Of a stretch of DNA of 64,000 nt, positions 8,235 through 17,481 are shown piece by piece. The notes under the pieces are model-generated. The model searched no databases, had not been told where the DNA came from, and saw only the letters and a list, made by a program, of their open reading frames with translations. Within the stretch, counting starts at the first letter, position 1, and each line of letters opens with the position of its first letter. Source of the DNA: Maribacter sp. (GTDB taxonomy: Bacteria; Bacteroidota; Bacteroidia; Flavobacteriales; Flavobacteriaceae). Position numbers and translations under genes: made by a program. The stretch covers positions 1 through 64,000 of the forward strand of contig JAHDDL010000002.1 of the NCBI GenBank assembly GCA_020629415.1. Direction: 5' to 3'.

Positions 8235-9527
8235 ATGAAGACATTTTCCCCTATTCTTTTAAGCTTAAAAATGGTAGTACTTATAAGTATACTATATACT
8301 TTACAACCGGTACAGGCTGCCAATATAAAAATTATACCAGCTAACGATTATGTATCGACTTCCACAACATTGGTATTGAACAGCCATAGCTTTAATACAC
8401 ATGAGCGTAGTACGTTCACCTACGCATCACAGACCGAAGCCATAGAACGTGGATTAACCATTGTTCATTTACAAGCAGGGAACACGTTCGAATTTAAGAC
8501 CTTTGATACCTATGGTAGTAAAGAAGACGTACAGGCCTTTGTAGACGTACTTTCCAAACTGATAGATGACCAGGCAGTATTTGCAATTTTAGCACATGAT
8601 TCAGCCGCTGCACAACTAACGGCTTTTCAAAAACAATTAAATACTTTGGGGTTTATACAATTGAGCAGCTTAAAAGGAAGACAAGCCTACATTATGCATA
8701 ACAGTAACGGCATAATTACCGAAAAGATCAATGATAGTTCCATAACGGAAACCATTACAATATCTAAACCCTTAAGTGATAAGAAAACTTACTTTCCAAG
8801 AGAAGTTTATGAATTTGAATCGCACATAGATAGATACATTGCCCATGCCGGAGGAGAGATCAACGGGGTAAAATCTACCAACTCCAAGCACGCTTTAGAC
8901 GAGAATTACAAAAAGGGATTTCGAAATTTTGAATTGGATATCATTGAAACCTCCGATGGAAAATTGGTAGCGGCACATGATTGGAACATGTGGGCACGTT
9001 TTACGGATTTTACAGGCAGCCTGCCCCCTACGCACAATCAGTTCATGGAACAAAAAATATATGGCGACTACACAACATTAGATATGGACGGTATAAATAC
9101 CTGGTTTAAAAATCACCCAGATGCTACATTGATTACAGATAAGGTGAACGACCCAATAGCCTTTGCGAATGCTTTTGTTGACAAAGACCGTCTAATAATG
9201 GAACTTTTTAGCGTAATGGCCGTAGAAAAGGCATCTGAGCACGGCATACAAACCATGATTTCCCAAGAACCCTTATTGGCTATAAAAGGAGATAAAATTA
9301 ATTTTCTGAAGGTGAACAACGTTAAGCATGTTGCCGTTTCTAGAAGAATTATTGCCAGTCAAAAAAAATTGATGCTTCAATTAAGGGATGCCGGGATAAA
9401 GGTTTATGTATTCAACGTAAATTTTGATATGGGCAAAGATGAGCAATATGTATATGATAATGAACTAGGACTGGTTTATGGTATGTATGCCGATAAATGG
9501 ATACCCGCAATGAAGTCTAAAAATTAA
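8235..9527 (+). CDS. Secreted ILEI/PANDER-like domain fused to a GDPD-like phosphodiesterase
   Basis: 430 aa with a signal peptide (about residues 1-28, ending PVQA|A). Residues 72-160 match the interleukin-like ILEI/FAM3 (PANDER) fold: GLTIVHL, KTFDTYGSKEDVQAFVDVL, FAILAHDSA, LGFIQLSSLKGRQAYIMH. Residues 200-420 look like a TIM-barrel glycerophosphodiester phosphodiesterase: YIAHAGGEING (His204), FRNFELDI (Glu233, Asp235) and LVAAHDWN (His248) correspond to the catalytic His-Glu-Asp-His set. The usual PENT segment is replaced by VKSTNSKHAL. The enzyme would cleave a glycerophosphodiester in the periplasm or at the cell surface. It converges on, and overlaps by 11 nt, the last gene of the polymer operon, which also encodes an LtaS-like enzyme. 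The domain calls are mine from motif shape. Confidence 0.72.
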   Translation: MKTFSPILLSLKMVVLISILYTLQPVQAANIKIIPANDYVSTSTTLVLNSHSFNTHERSTFTYASQTEAIERGLTIVHLQAGNTFEFKTFDTYGSKEDVQAFVDVLSKLIDDQAVFAILAHDSAAAQLTAFQKQLNTLGFIQLSSLKGRQAYIMHNSNGIITEKINDSSITETITISKPLSDKKTYFPREVYEFESHIDRYIAHAGGEINGVKSTNSKHALDENYKKGFRNFELDIIETSDGKLVAAHDWNMWARFTDFTGSLPPTHNQFMEQKIYGDYTTLDMDGINTWFKNHPDATLITDKVNDPIAFANAFVDKDRLIMELFSVMAVEKASEHGIQTMISQEPLLAIKGDKINFLKVNNVKHVAVSRRIIASQKKLMLQLRDAGIKVYVFNVNFDMGKDEQYVYDNELGLVYGMYADKWIPAMKSKN

Positions 9528-10827
9528 ACTCATACGTTAATCCTGCGGATATAGAATAAAAGTAGCTACCGGGATCAAAAGATTGCTCTTGGCGTAATAC
9601 CCCTAAATTAGTTCTATAGGCACTTAAATTGTTTTTACTGGTGAATTGATATTCAAAACTTAAACGTTGCGATTCTATATAAAGTAATGTTTCTGCCAAG
9701 AGTTGATCCCCAGACGTAAACTGTCTAAGTTCTGGTGAGAACCCGAAGCCAACATTTAAACCCATATAGTTTTTGGCATCCTTAAGATATTTACGCACCA
9801 GTAAATTACCGGATACATTGGTCAAATTATTAGACTCAGGCGTTATATAGGAGCGTAAAGAGAAATAATAATTGCCTGTATAATAGCCCAAGGAGTTGGT
9901 AATAGATTTAACATCCCTAGTCGCAAAATTTATAATACGCCCCCCTGCCGAGAATTCAATTCCGCTTTTATGGTTGTAATATACATCACCACCAACCTTA
10001 TGGTTAGGGTATAGATCAGATTCGGAATACCCATAATTTAAGTAGGCGTAAAATCCTTTGGCAATTTTAGGGTACAAATCTATATCTAACTGAATACCGT
10101 TCTTACCTATTCTGTTGCTATTATTTATTCTAGGTATTATAGCGCCATAAGGTGTTTGTCTTTTAAAGGAAATACTTGATGTTGTAATGGGATCAAAGCG
10201 TTTATCAAAAAACGTAACCGCACTATTGACCATAACGGTATTCTTCAATTTTTCTTCCGTAACGGGCGTTATGTGTTTATTTTCTTCACCTGCAACATTG
10301 GCATCTTTAATATCAACAGTTTTTTTACTATCGCCGAATGAGGTATTTATAACACTTGTTACATTAAACCAGCCTTTTTGGGCATAGGTAATACCCTGCA
10401 CCCCATCGGTAGCTATATGCTGTAATCTTAATAGTTCCTTGTCGTTCTCTATAAATGTTAAAGCTTTGTTGGCAAGACCTAATGCAGTGGCAAAACGCTT
10501 TGCATATAATTCATTTTTAACTGCGGATATCCATGCTTCCCTATTGGCTTTGTTCTTTGATAAAATAGTGTTGAATTCAGACCTTGCCAGATCATAATCG
10601 CCTCTCCAGCTTAATGTACTTGCCCATAATATAGCCGTTTCAACTTTGGTCTCTCTCTCGTTCACCAAATTATATAGCATGTTATGCGCCGTATTGGTCT
10701 TACCCTCATATGCCAAAGCATAGGCAGTTTTAAAGGATGGAAGCTCATTTTGCATAGATTGACCGCTAACCCTGTAAATAAAGGAAAGTAAAACAAATAG
10801 GGTGATATGTAAACTGCACTTTTGCAT
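9517..10827 (-). CDS. YaiO-type TPR plus outer-membrane beta-barrel protein
   Basis: 436 aa. A cleavable signal peptide (to about residue 22, VSGQ) precedes two or three TPR-like repeats (residues 30-130: ALAYEGKTNTAHNMLYNLV, GDYDLARSEFNTIL, RFATALGLANKAL). The rest is a beta-barrel with alternating aromatic strands that ends in YEFNF, the C-terminal outer-membrane insertion signature. This is the YaiO architecture, and it parallels the TPR-barrel exporters PgaA and BcsC. Its start overlaps the stop of the upstream gene by one base. I infer a role in passing or anchoring the polymer made by the GT2 gene of the same operon. Confidence 0.8.
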   Translation of the reverse strand: MQKCSLHITLFVLLSFIYRVSGQSMQNELPSFKTAYALAYEGKTNTAHNMLYNLVNERETKVETAILWASTLSWRGDYDLARSEFNTILSKNKANREAWISAVKNELYAKRFATALGLANKALTFIENDKELLRLQHIATDGVQGITYAQKGWFNVTSVINTSFGDSKKTVDIKDANVAGEENKHITPVTEEKLKNTVMVNSAVTFFDKRFDPITTSSISFKRQTPYGAIIPRINNSNRIGKNGIQLDIDLYPKIAKGFYAYLNYGYSESDLYPNHKVGGDVYYNHKSGIEFSAGGRIINFATRDVKSITNSLGYYTGNYYFSLRSYITPESNNLTNVSGNLLVRKYLKDAKNYMGLNVGFGFSPELRQFTSGDQLLAETLLYIESQRLSFEYQFTSKNNLSAYRTNLGVLRQEQSFDPGSYFYSISAGLTYEFNF

Positions 10828-13208
10828 TATTCTATGGATGCTAACGTATTTTCAGCATCTTTATTGGTTTTTTTATGAATTTGCAAACCTGCTTTTCGCG
10901 CAGAATTCCTAGCCCTGGAAATTTTGGTGGATATTTCATGGACACTAGCACTATTCTCTTGAACTATATCTACCAACGCAAGCCCTTCTGCATGCTTTTC
11001 GTACCAGAAGTACACATCAAAAAGTGCAGCGTAAGAATCTATATAGTTTGGGTTCATAGCAATACAGTCTTTCAAAATCTTGACAGACTCTTCATAATTA
11101 CCTTTCCAAATATGTAATCTGCCCGTTAAAATCTTGGTATCTATATGGCTTGGAGATTCTGAAAGTATATAACGGCATAGCAACAGGGCATCATCCCACT
11201 TTCTATTAAAAGCCAAATCTCGCGCCTTAAAGAAAGAACGGTCAAAATTGCTTCCGTCGTAGATACTATTGATCCAAGTGATTTCTGCCGGAGTAAACTT
11301 TTCTTTCTGAACAGAAAAAATAGTTAAGCTATCCGGTATAATCTTGTTCTCTGTAGTCACGTAATGATTTACGGATTTAAATCTTTCCAAAGTTTTTTCT
11401 ACAGAACCACCGCCAAATGTAGAACTGATATCCATATCTTCATCCAGTTCCATAATATCGCCATCGGTATATAATTTTTCCTTACTTATATACTCTTTCA
11501 ACTCATTTTTGTTACGCATTAAAGGAATGTTCTTAGTAGACCTAAATGCGGTTTCCATGTCTAGCGCACCGCCCATCCAAGCAACTTTTTTTGGCATTTT
11601 TAATTCGTATGAATTTGAGAGCAACGCCAATATAGAAGGTGTAACATCAAAATGAGAAGAAATAGAACTCATTTTACGTGTTGTTTTTAGCATGGGGCTG
11701 TACATGATCAACGGTACGTGAAAACGACTAATATTATTACGTTGCGGTATGGGTATTAGCCTATGGTCTCCCGTAAATATAAAAATGGTATTCTCGTAAT
11801 TTGGTTGGTTTTCATAAGATTCCATGAACCATTTTATGGCATCATCTGTATACAAAAGCGTGGCAAAAACATTATCGTTCTTTTTAATGATTTTTTCTGC
11901 CCTAGAGTCAAAATCACCCTTTGCCAAAATATCCTTTACCTTACCTTCAAAATATTCTTGATTTGGCGGTATAAAAGGTTCGTGCGTACTTATGGTCATG
12001 TAAACCTCTAGTCTAGGCTGATCTTTGCTTCTTTCTAAACTCAGACTTTTTTTAAACAATTCCTTATCAGGATATCCCCAAGAAGAACCTGCGGCATCCT
12101 CTGCCTGTTTTTGATATTTGTTTCCGAACCCAGATTTATCTAGCACAAAATCAACGTTTTCACTTCTTAAAAATCGGTCTACCTTATCAAAAGAACTATT
12201 GGTCCCTTGATAAAATGAGGTATGGTACCCATTATTTTTAAGTACACTGAACATGGTAAGCTTGTTGGGGTATTCTTCCAATTCCATAAACCCGCTTTTA
12301 CCAAATGGCAATGAACCTAACAAGGACGGTAACACCCCAAAAGTTCTACCGGTGTTGCTCAAAAAATTCTCCCAGTATAATGATTTGGTCGTTAGGGAAT
12401 CTAAATACGGTGTAAAACCGCCAAACTCGGCACCTTCACCCACAAAATCCCTTCCCAGACCTTCTACCATTACAAAAACGATATTTGGTTTCTCCTCTTT
12501 CAGCTCAAAATAATCTCCCAATACATTCTCAATATTGGGACCTTGCACCAACGGATATTCTTCTGTTGACGTGTATGAATTATCTTCTGTACTGGTCTGG
12601 TATACATTAACCGCCAAATACTGGACCTTGTTCTGGTTGATAGGTTTGCCATCTGTAAATAAGGAGGCCACAAAAAGGCTGAACAATACTATGGTAAAGG
12701 GATACATTCTACTAATTCTATGATAGAATTTAGAAGTTATCCTGTATAGTATTAAAAAGAGACCTACTAAGAAAACAGCTGTAATGAGCAGATAAACCGA
12801 AATCATAAAACCACCGGAATTTGCAATGGTTATCTTCACATCGGCATAACTATATCCCAAAATATCAGATCCCAAAGGAACTAATGTTGTACAGTAATAT
12901 GCGGTAAGTACAGCTTCAATAATAAGTACCAGCGCCAATAACACAAAAACTAGGTTGAAGCCATATTTAGAACGTAAATTTTCCCAAAAATTAAACGGAA
13001 AAACCATTACGATGCCCATTAATGCCGTAAAACCGATCTGGTGTACTATGGCCTTTAATAGACTGACGGAAAATATAGTATCTATGACCCCTTTATAGTA
13101 TAGCATACCATATTGAAAAAGCGTTAACACGAACAAACATCCAAAAAAGGATATCATAAGCCGTGTGTACTGCTTTAATGTATATCTATCTATACTACTT
13201 GTATTCAT
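10827..13208 (-). CDS. LtaS-like alkaline-phosphatase-superfamily enzyme with C-terminal TPRs
   Basis: 793 aa. Five membrane helices (about 15-185) are followed by a periplasmic alkaline phosphatase/sulfatase-type domain. IVFVMVEGLGRDF supplies the first metal ligand (Glu249). NTGRTFGVLPSLL has the likely threonine nucleophile (Thr289), FTGDHR a further metal site, and FHVPLIMYSP and SSHFDVTPSIL the closing motifs. This is the layout of lipoteichoic-acid synthase-like phosphoglycerol/phosphoethanolamine transferases. The final 130 residues contain TPR-like repeats (WDDALLLCRYIL, NYEESVKILKDCI), unusual for LtaS. It begins 5 nt after the GT2 stop and shares a base with the YaiO start. Likely it adds a phospho-substituent to the polymer; transfer specificity is unproven. 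Confidence 0.8.
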   Translation of the reverse strand: MNTSSIDRYTLKQYTRLMISFFGCLFVLTLFQYGMLYYKGVIDTIFSVSLLKAIVHQIGFTALMGIVMVFPFNFWENLRSKYGFNLVFVLLALVLIIEAVLTAYYCTTLVPLGSDILGYSYADVKITIANSGGFMISVYLLITAVFLVGLFLILYRITSKFYHRISRMYPFTIVLFSLFVASLFTDGKPINQNKVQYLAVNVYQTSTEDNSYTSTEEYPLVQGPNIENVLGDYFELKEEKPNIVFVMVEGLGRDFVGEGAEFGGFTPYLDSLTTKSLYWENFLSNTGRTFGVLPSLLGSLPFGKSGFMELEEYPNKLTMFSVLKNNGYHTSFYQGTNSSFDKVDRFLRSENVDFVLDKSGFGNKYQKQAEDAAGSSWGYPDKELFKKSLSLERSKDQPRLEVYMTISTHEPFIPPNQEYFEGKVKDILAKGDFDSRAEKIIKKNDNVFATLLYTDDAIKWFMESYENQPNYENTIFIFTGDHRLIPIPQRNNISRFHVPLIMYSPMLKTTRKMSSISSHFDVTPSILALLSNSYELKMPKKVAWMGGALDMETAFRSTKNIPLMRNKNELKEYISKEKLYTDGDIMELDEDMDISSTFGGGSVEKTLERFKSVNHYVTTENKIIPDSLTIFSVQKEKFTPAEITWINSIYDGSNFDRSFFKARDLAFNRKWDDALLLCRYILSESPSHIDTKILTGRLHIWKGNYEESVKILKDCIAMNPNYIDSYAALFDVYFWYEKHAEGLALVDIVQENSASVHEISTKISRARNSARKAGLQIHKKTNKDAENTLASIE

Positions 13209-13213
13209 TATTG

Positions 13214-14644
13214 CTATGATGCTTTTGCAAAACCTTTTCTAACTTGGGATCCCCAACCAGACTTTATTTTGAACAATTTTTTATAGTTGCCCCTAACCGC
13301 GGCATAAACTACAATGGGGTGAAAAATGAAGGGCTCTAGAACGGCCAGGCCCATTAATATTAAAATATCCTTTGTTTTTCTATATTGATTATACGAATAC
13401 ACATCCCACAAAATGGCATAAAAGGAAATCATGATAGAGAACAGGAATATTGCCAGGGTAATCATAAAAAAGAACTCCCAATTAAGAATGCCCAAGTAGG
13501 CAAAAAGTATAATGGTAAAGAAGCCAAAGAACTCCAACAACGGTGACAGCCACTCATAAAAAAACCAATACGGGTAGCTCAATAGCCCCAGTCTACCGTA
13601 TTTGGAATTGAACAACATATCTTTGTGCTTAAACAAGGTCTCCAGGTTGCCACGGGCCCAACGATCTCTTTGGTTCACTAAAATTTTAAGATCTTCCGGT
13701 ACTTCTGTCCAACATAAAGGATCAGGGATATATTCTATGGTATATGGTTCTTTTCTGTCATGCATATAACGGCGCATTTTAAAAACAATTTCCATGTCCT
13801 CACCAACCGTATTCGTATCATAGCCGCCCACCGCCAAAGCAATTTCACGTTCAAAAAAACCAAATGCCCCAGAAATGATCAGTAAGCTATCTATTCTACC
13901 CCAGGCCATTCTGCCTAGAATAAAAGAACGGGTATACTCCAATAACTGAAATCTTGCCAACCAATTGCTGGGCAACCTAATTTCCTCAAGCTGACCACCT
14001 TGAATAACGCAAGAATTTGCGACCCGTATAACGCCACCAACGGCTATAACCCTTTTCTTTGAGCGTTGAAAAAATGATTTAACCACATGTAACAGGGCGT
14101 CTGGCTGCAAAAGACAATCAACATCAATACAACCCACATATTTACTGGTAGATAACGATACTCCCGCGTTTAAGGCATCAGATTTGCCACCGTTCATTTT
14201 ATCTATAACCGTCAACTTTTCAAAAGCCCTATTTCTAGATTTGTAAATGCCACGAACTGGTTTAGATTTCCAATCTGGGTCCATTTCCACGTCAATTTTT
14301 TCTAGATCATAAGAATCTATAAGTTTCTGCAATGTATCGTCCTTGCTACCATCATTGACGACCATTACATCATAATTGACATATTGTAGTGATAATAAAG
14401 AGCGAATATTCTCTACAATAGTCAAACCTTCATTATATGCAGGTGCAATTATCGTAATGGTAGGAGCTAATGGCGAAGCCATTATTTTAGAAATATCCGT
14501 AAAACTATTTTTATTTCTGTAATGCAGTGAATTTCTTGTGGAGAAATACGCCATTAGGGAAAACAGTATAAATAGAATTATGGTGAATACAAAGAATACA
14601 AAATTGATGTATTCCAGTACCACACCAAATAGCTCGCTATCCAT
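13214..14644 (-). CDS. Processive family-2 glycosyltransferase (PgaC/BcsA-like)
   Basis: 476 aa from the ATG at 14642-14644. The frame extends to 14677, but that would overlap the previous gene by 41 nt; the chosen start overlaps by 8. One N-terminal membrane helix precedes the GT-A domain with IIAPAYNEG, VVNDGSKDD (Asp98), IDVDCLL (second Asp pair), VGEDMEIVFKM (third Asp) and QRDRWARG, the QxxRW acceptor motif of processive synthases. At least three helices follow. It should polymerise a nucleotide sugar and pass the chain across the inner membrane. The substrate is unknown; the closest familiar model is the poly-N-acetylglucosamine synthase PgaC. Confidence 0.88.
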   Translation of the reverse strand: MDSELFGVVLEYINFVFFVFTIILFILFSLMAYFSTRNSLHYRNKNSFTDISKIMASPLAPTITIIAPAYNEGLTIVENIRSLLSLQYVNYDVMVVNDGSKDDTLQKLIDSYDLEKIDVEMDPDWKSKPVRGIYKSRNRAFEKLTVIDKMNGGKSDALNAGVSLSTSKYVGCIDVDCLLQPDALLHVVKSFFQRSKKRVIAVGGVIRVANSCVIQGGQLEEIRLPSNWLARFQLLEYTRSFILGRMAWGRIDSLLIISGAFGFFEREIALAVGGYDTNTVGEDMEIVFKMRRYMHDRKEPYTIEYIPDPLCWTEVPEDLKILVNQRDRWARGNLETLFKHKDMLFNSKYGRLGLLSYPYWFFYEWLSPLLEFFGFFTIILFAYLGILNWEFFFMITLAIFLFSIMISFYAILWDVYSYNQYRKTKDILILMGLAVLEPFIFHPIVVYAAVRGNYKKLFKIKSGWGSQVRKGFAKAS

Positions 14645-17102
14645 TTTTCTTGTTGTATAAAGAGTTGGACATAGCACATAGCTGATCGAACAATGTAGAA
14701 CCTTGTTCTCTAGCAGAAGTATTCTTTTGCTCCGTAGGTTCTTTCATTTCAAGTTCAAAATCTAGATCAAATATGAATTCTTCATCTATGGATGACGTTG
14801 TCTTTTCCAACACATTTGACAAATGAGCTTTAATATGATCTAAAACTTCGGTAGCTTTTTCAACCAATAATTTTGATTCAGATTCCAAAATACTTTCAAG
14901 CAATTGAATTTCTTTCTGATCGCCAACGATCATCATCTCATTCAATAACACGAGTTTAGTCTCGTCATCGGCAAGATGATAAACCTCTGTAAATACACTT
15001 TCTGCAAGGTCATGATCATCAGAAAATAATTCACTTGGTCGCGGAGCTTGATAAGCAAATTTTTGAATTAATTCATTGGCCCTGTTTATAACAACATCAG
15101 AACTATGCTCGTCTATAATCTGGTATAACAATATCAGTTCACGGCAATCGCCCAGTTCAGCTATATTTTCTAACAAAACCATGGCATCAAGCTCTTCTTG
15201 AGGCATAAAATTTGGAGAAAAAGAAATACCATCATCTTCAAATGAGATAATTGTCTCTTCGGTATCGGCATCTGTAATCAGAACTCTATCGTCATTTTGC
15301 TCTTGCAAAGGTGCACTAAGGGTAGACCAGTCAATTTCGTCAATAATCATTTCTGATTCATCGCTATAATTCTCAGTAACTTTTTCCGTGTGTTCATAAG
15401 ATATTGATGAATCATACAAATCAAACAACGGATTAAATTCTTCTTGTTCCAAAGCCACAACCTCTTCCTCTTCCTCTTCCTCTTCCTCTTGCACTGTAAT
15501 TTCATCAACAACTAACGGTAGAAAATTGAAAGAAAATCCTTCTTCTAATTCTTCTTCTGGCTCTAGCTCGGCTTTATGTTCCACTAATTCAGCAACAGCT
15601 TCTTCCGTTTCTTCTATGTTGTCTTCATTAGAATAGTCACTTTTTATATGGGGTAAAAAGCTCAAGTCTATATCATCTATTGAATTTATTTTCCTATTCT
15701 CTAAAGGAAACAATTCATCCATTAATGCCTTTTCATCTAAACCAGCTTCTTCAGATACAACCTCTTCAACAAACTCTTCTTCTATAAATTTTTCTTCAGT
15801 TATTTCTTCACTAACAGCTTCTTCTGTCAGTTGACTAGAAATATCAACTTCATTGGAAGACCATGAAACCGACAAGTTTTCTGCTTGTTCAGAGGTGGCT
15901 GCGGTAGCAACTTCTATTTCAGTATCAATTTCATCAATGGTATTATGCAAAGGCATTTCTTCATGTATCTCGACTGATTTATCTTCAAAATCTGGAGATA
16001 ATTCATCTAATTCAACATCATAAAAGTCTGTCGTTGCTATATTCTTTGTAGGCAAAATTCTTTCAGGATCAATTTTATTTAGTGTACCTATAACTTTACC
16101 TTTAATATTGAAGTTACGTTCGGTCAATTGTAAATTTTCCAAAAACGGGACATCTGCAATGGTACCCAATTCACCAATAGCATCTAGAATGGATATTTTA
16201 ATATCATGGCTTGCCTTGGTGTATACAAGTTTTAGTGTAAGTAAGGCATTTACAAAATGGAATTCTTTGATGCACTCAATAGCCTCTGCCTGTATTTCTC
16301 TCTTTTTATGCTTCAATAAGGTGATAATAGACTGTTCAGCATCGCTTTGGTTATAATATTTAATTAAACGCAAAGCGAACAGCACCACGTGCGTATTGGT
16401 CGATGTTAGCCAAAGACCAAACTGAGGAGGTGTATAATTAGGTTTATGCCTAAGTACATCTAAAAGCTTTAATTGCTGCCATTCGGCAATTTTATATTTG
16501 GTGTTATCCAAAAAGTATTTAATACCCTCTTCCTTAAGATTGACCACTGCAATCTCTGCCTGTTTGCGAATGGTACTTTGGCGGTGATTAATGAATCTCA
16601 CGATCAGTCCATAAGAATCCTCTACCTCCATGGTAGTCAATTCTAGAATTCCGCTAGAAACAACTTGCCATTTACTGCTTTTTAACTTTTCATATGCATC
16701 ATGATGCAGTCCTAAATCTTGATATAATTCAATAAGAACCGATTGTGAATTGCCCGAAAGATCTTTTCTTAAATCTAACAATACCTCTGTCAGCACTTCT
16801 CTGTCAAAGTTGTTTTTGATCAACTCCCTAATTTGTACCTTAAGATTTAAGTAGTTCATTTTTTCCTCTTTGGTATTTGAGTCTTCATAGAATAAAAACT
16901 CATTGATCATTGGGGAGAACTCTACCTTTTTATCTTTTGTACGGCTATTTTTTAATGTAATTCTATTTCTAATAATGAACACACCGATAAAGTAAATTAC
17001 GGCCAATACAAAAAATAGTATAGTCAGCCACCACAGGTATTCTAAATTGAATTCTGGGGCAGTAATCAGCGATATTTTAATTTGATTAGGGGGAATCAAC
17101 AA
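14637..17102 (-). CDS. Membrane-anchored HEAT-repeat protein with acidic linker
   Basis: 821 aa. One membrane helix (about 20-47) leads into HEAT-like helical repeats (about 60-340, for example RQAEIAVVNLKEEG and KKREIQAEAIECI). A Glu/Asp-rich disordered linker (about 370-620) follows, then a second helical-repeat region near the C-terminus (KLVLLNEMMIVGDQKEIQLL). The linker contains the poly-Glu tract at 15461-15490. HEAT proteins beside GT2 synthases probably scaffold the complex at the membrane, but this one has no assigned function. No ATG fits, so the TTG at 17100-17102 is the likely start. Its stop overlaps the GT2 start by 8 nt, suggesting coupled translation. Confidence 0.75.
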   Translation of the reverse strand: MLIPPNQIKISLITAPEFNLEYLWWLTILFFVLAVIYFIGVFIIRNRITLKNSRTKDKKVEFSPMINEFLFYEDSNTKEEKMNYLNLKVQIRELIKNNFDREVLTEVLLDLRKDLSGNSQSVLIELYQDLGLHHDAYEKLKSSKWQVVSSGILELTTMEVEDSYGLIVRFINHRQSTIRKQAEIAVVNLKEEGIKYFLDNTKYKIAEWQQLKLLDVLRHKPNYTPPQFGLWLTSTNTHVVLFALRLIKYYNQSDAEQSIITLLKHKKREIQAEAIECIKEFHFVNALLTLKLVYTKASHDIKISILDAIGELGTIADVPFLENLQLTERNFNIKGKVIGTLNKIDPERILPTKNIATTDFYDVELDELSPDFEDKSVEIHEEMPLHNTIDEIDTEIEVATAATSEQAENLSVSWSSNEVDISSQLTEEAVSEEITEEKFIEEEFVEEVVSEEAGLDEKALMDELFPLENRKINSIDDIDLSFLPHIKSDYSNEDNIEETEEAVAELVEHKAELEPEEELEEGFSFNFLPLVVDEITVQEEEEEEEEEVVALEQEEFNPLFDLYDSSISYEHTEKVTENYSDESEMIIDEIDWSTLSAPLQEQNDDRVLITDADTEETIISFEDDGISFSPNFMPQEELDAMVLLENIAELGDCRELILLYQIIDEHSSDVVINRANELIQKFAYQAPRPSELFSDDHDLAESVFTEVYHLADDETKLVLLNEMMIVGDQKEIQLLESILESESKLLVEKATEVLDHIKAHLSNVLEKTTSSIDEEFIFDLDFELEMKEPTEQKNTSAREQGSTLFDQLCAMSNSLYNKKNG
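15461..15490. repeat. In-frame hexanucleotide tandem repeat (CCTCTT x5)
   Basis: Five perfect copies of CCTCTT on the plus strand encode part of a run of glutamates in the linker of the HEAT protein. The six-base unit would add or remove two residues per slip without breaking the frame. Confidence 0.9.
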
Positions 17103-17114
17103 ATTTTATCTTAT

Positions 17115-17480
17115 TTACTTATTTATCTCTCTTGCTATACGTACTAATAATTCTGTTGGACTTACCGGTTTAGTAATGAAATCATTTGCTCCCAATTCAA
17201 AAGCGGTCAGCACATTTTGTTCATTGCCCGCCGATGATATAATTATTATTGGTGTCTTTGATTTAAGTTCATTACGCACATAATCTATGAGTTCTATACC
17301 CGAGCAATAAGGCATCATAATATCGCTCACGATAATGTCCGGCATTTCATTTTTTAAATATTCCTTTACTTCTTTTCCGTTGGGTGAGTGATGCACCGAA
17401 TAGCCACCTTTTTTAAGCCTAAAGTTCAATAAAGAGGCCAAAAGTTGATCATCATCTGCTAATAGTACACGTTTACCCAT
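17115..17480 (-). CDS. Single-domain response regulator (CheY-like)
   Basis: 121 aa, receiver domain only. Asp9-Asp11 form the acidic pocket (LLADDDQ), Asp53 is the phosphorylation site (IIVSDIMMP), Ser82 replaces the usual Thr (IIIISSAG) and Lys104 is conserved (FITKP). There is no output domain, so it must act by protein contact. It lies between the hybrid kinase (1 nt gap) and the HEAT protein (12 nt gap). I infer that it carries the phosphorylation signal to the HEAT/GT2 complex, which would give allosteric rather than transcriptional control. Confidence 0.88.
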   Translation of the reverse strand: MGKRVLLADDDQLLASLLNFRLKKGGYSVHHSPNGKEVKEYLKNEMPDIIVSDIMMPYCSGIELIDYVRNELKSKTPIIIISSAGNEQNVLTAFELGANDFITKPVSPTELLVRIAREINK

Positions 17481-17481
17481 A

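Noticed and set aside
10827..13208. Lipoteichoic acid synthesis
   Set aside because: The organism is clearly Gram-negative by its TonB receptor, outer-membrane barrels and lipoproteins. Only the enzyme class is retained, not the product.
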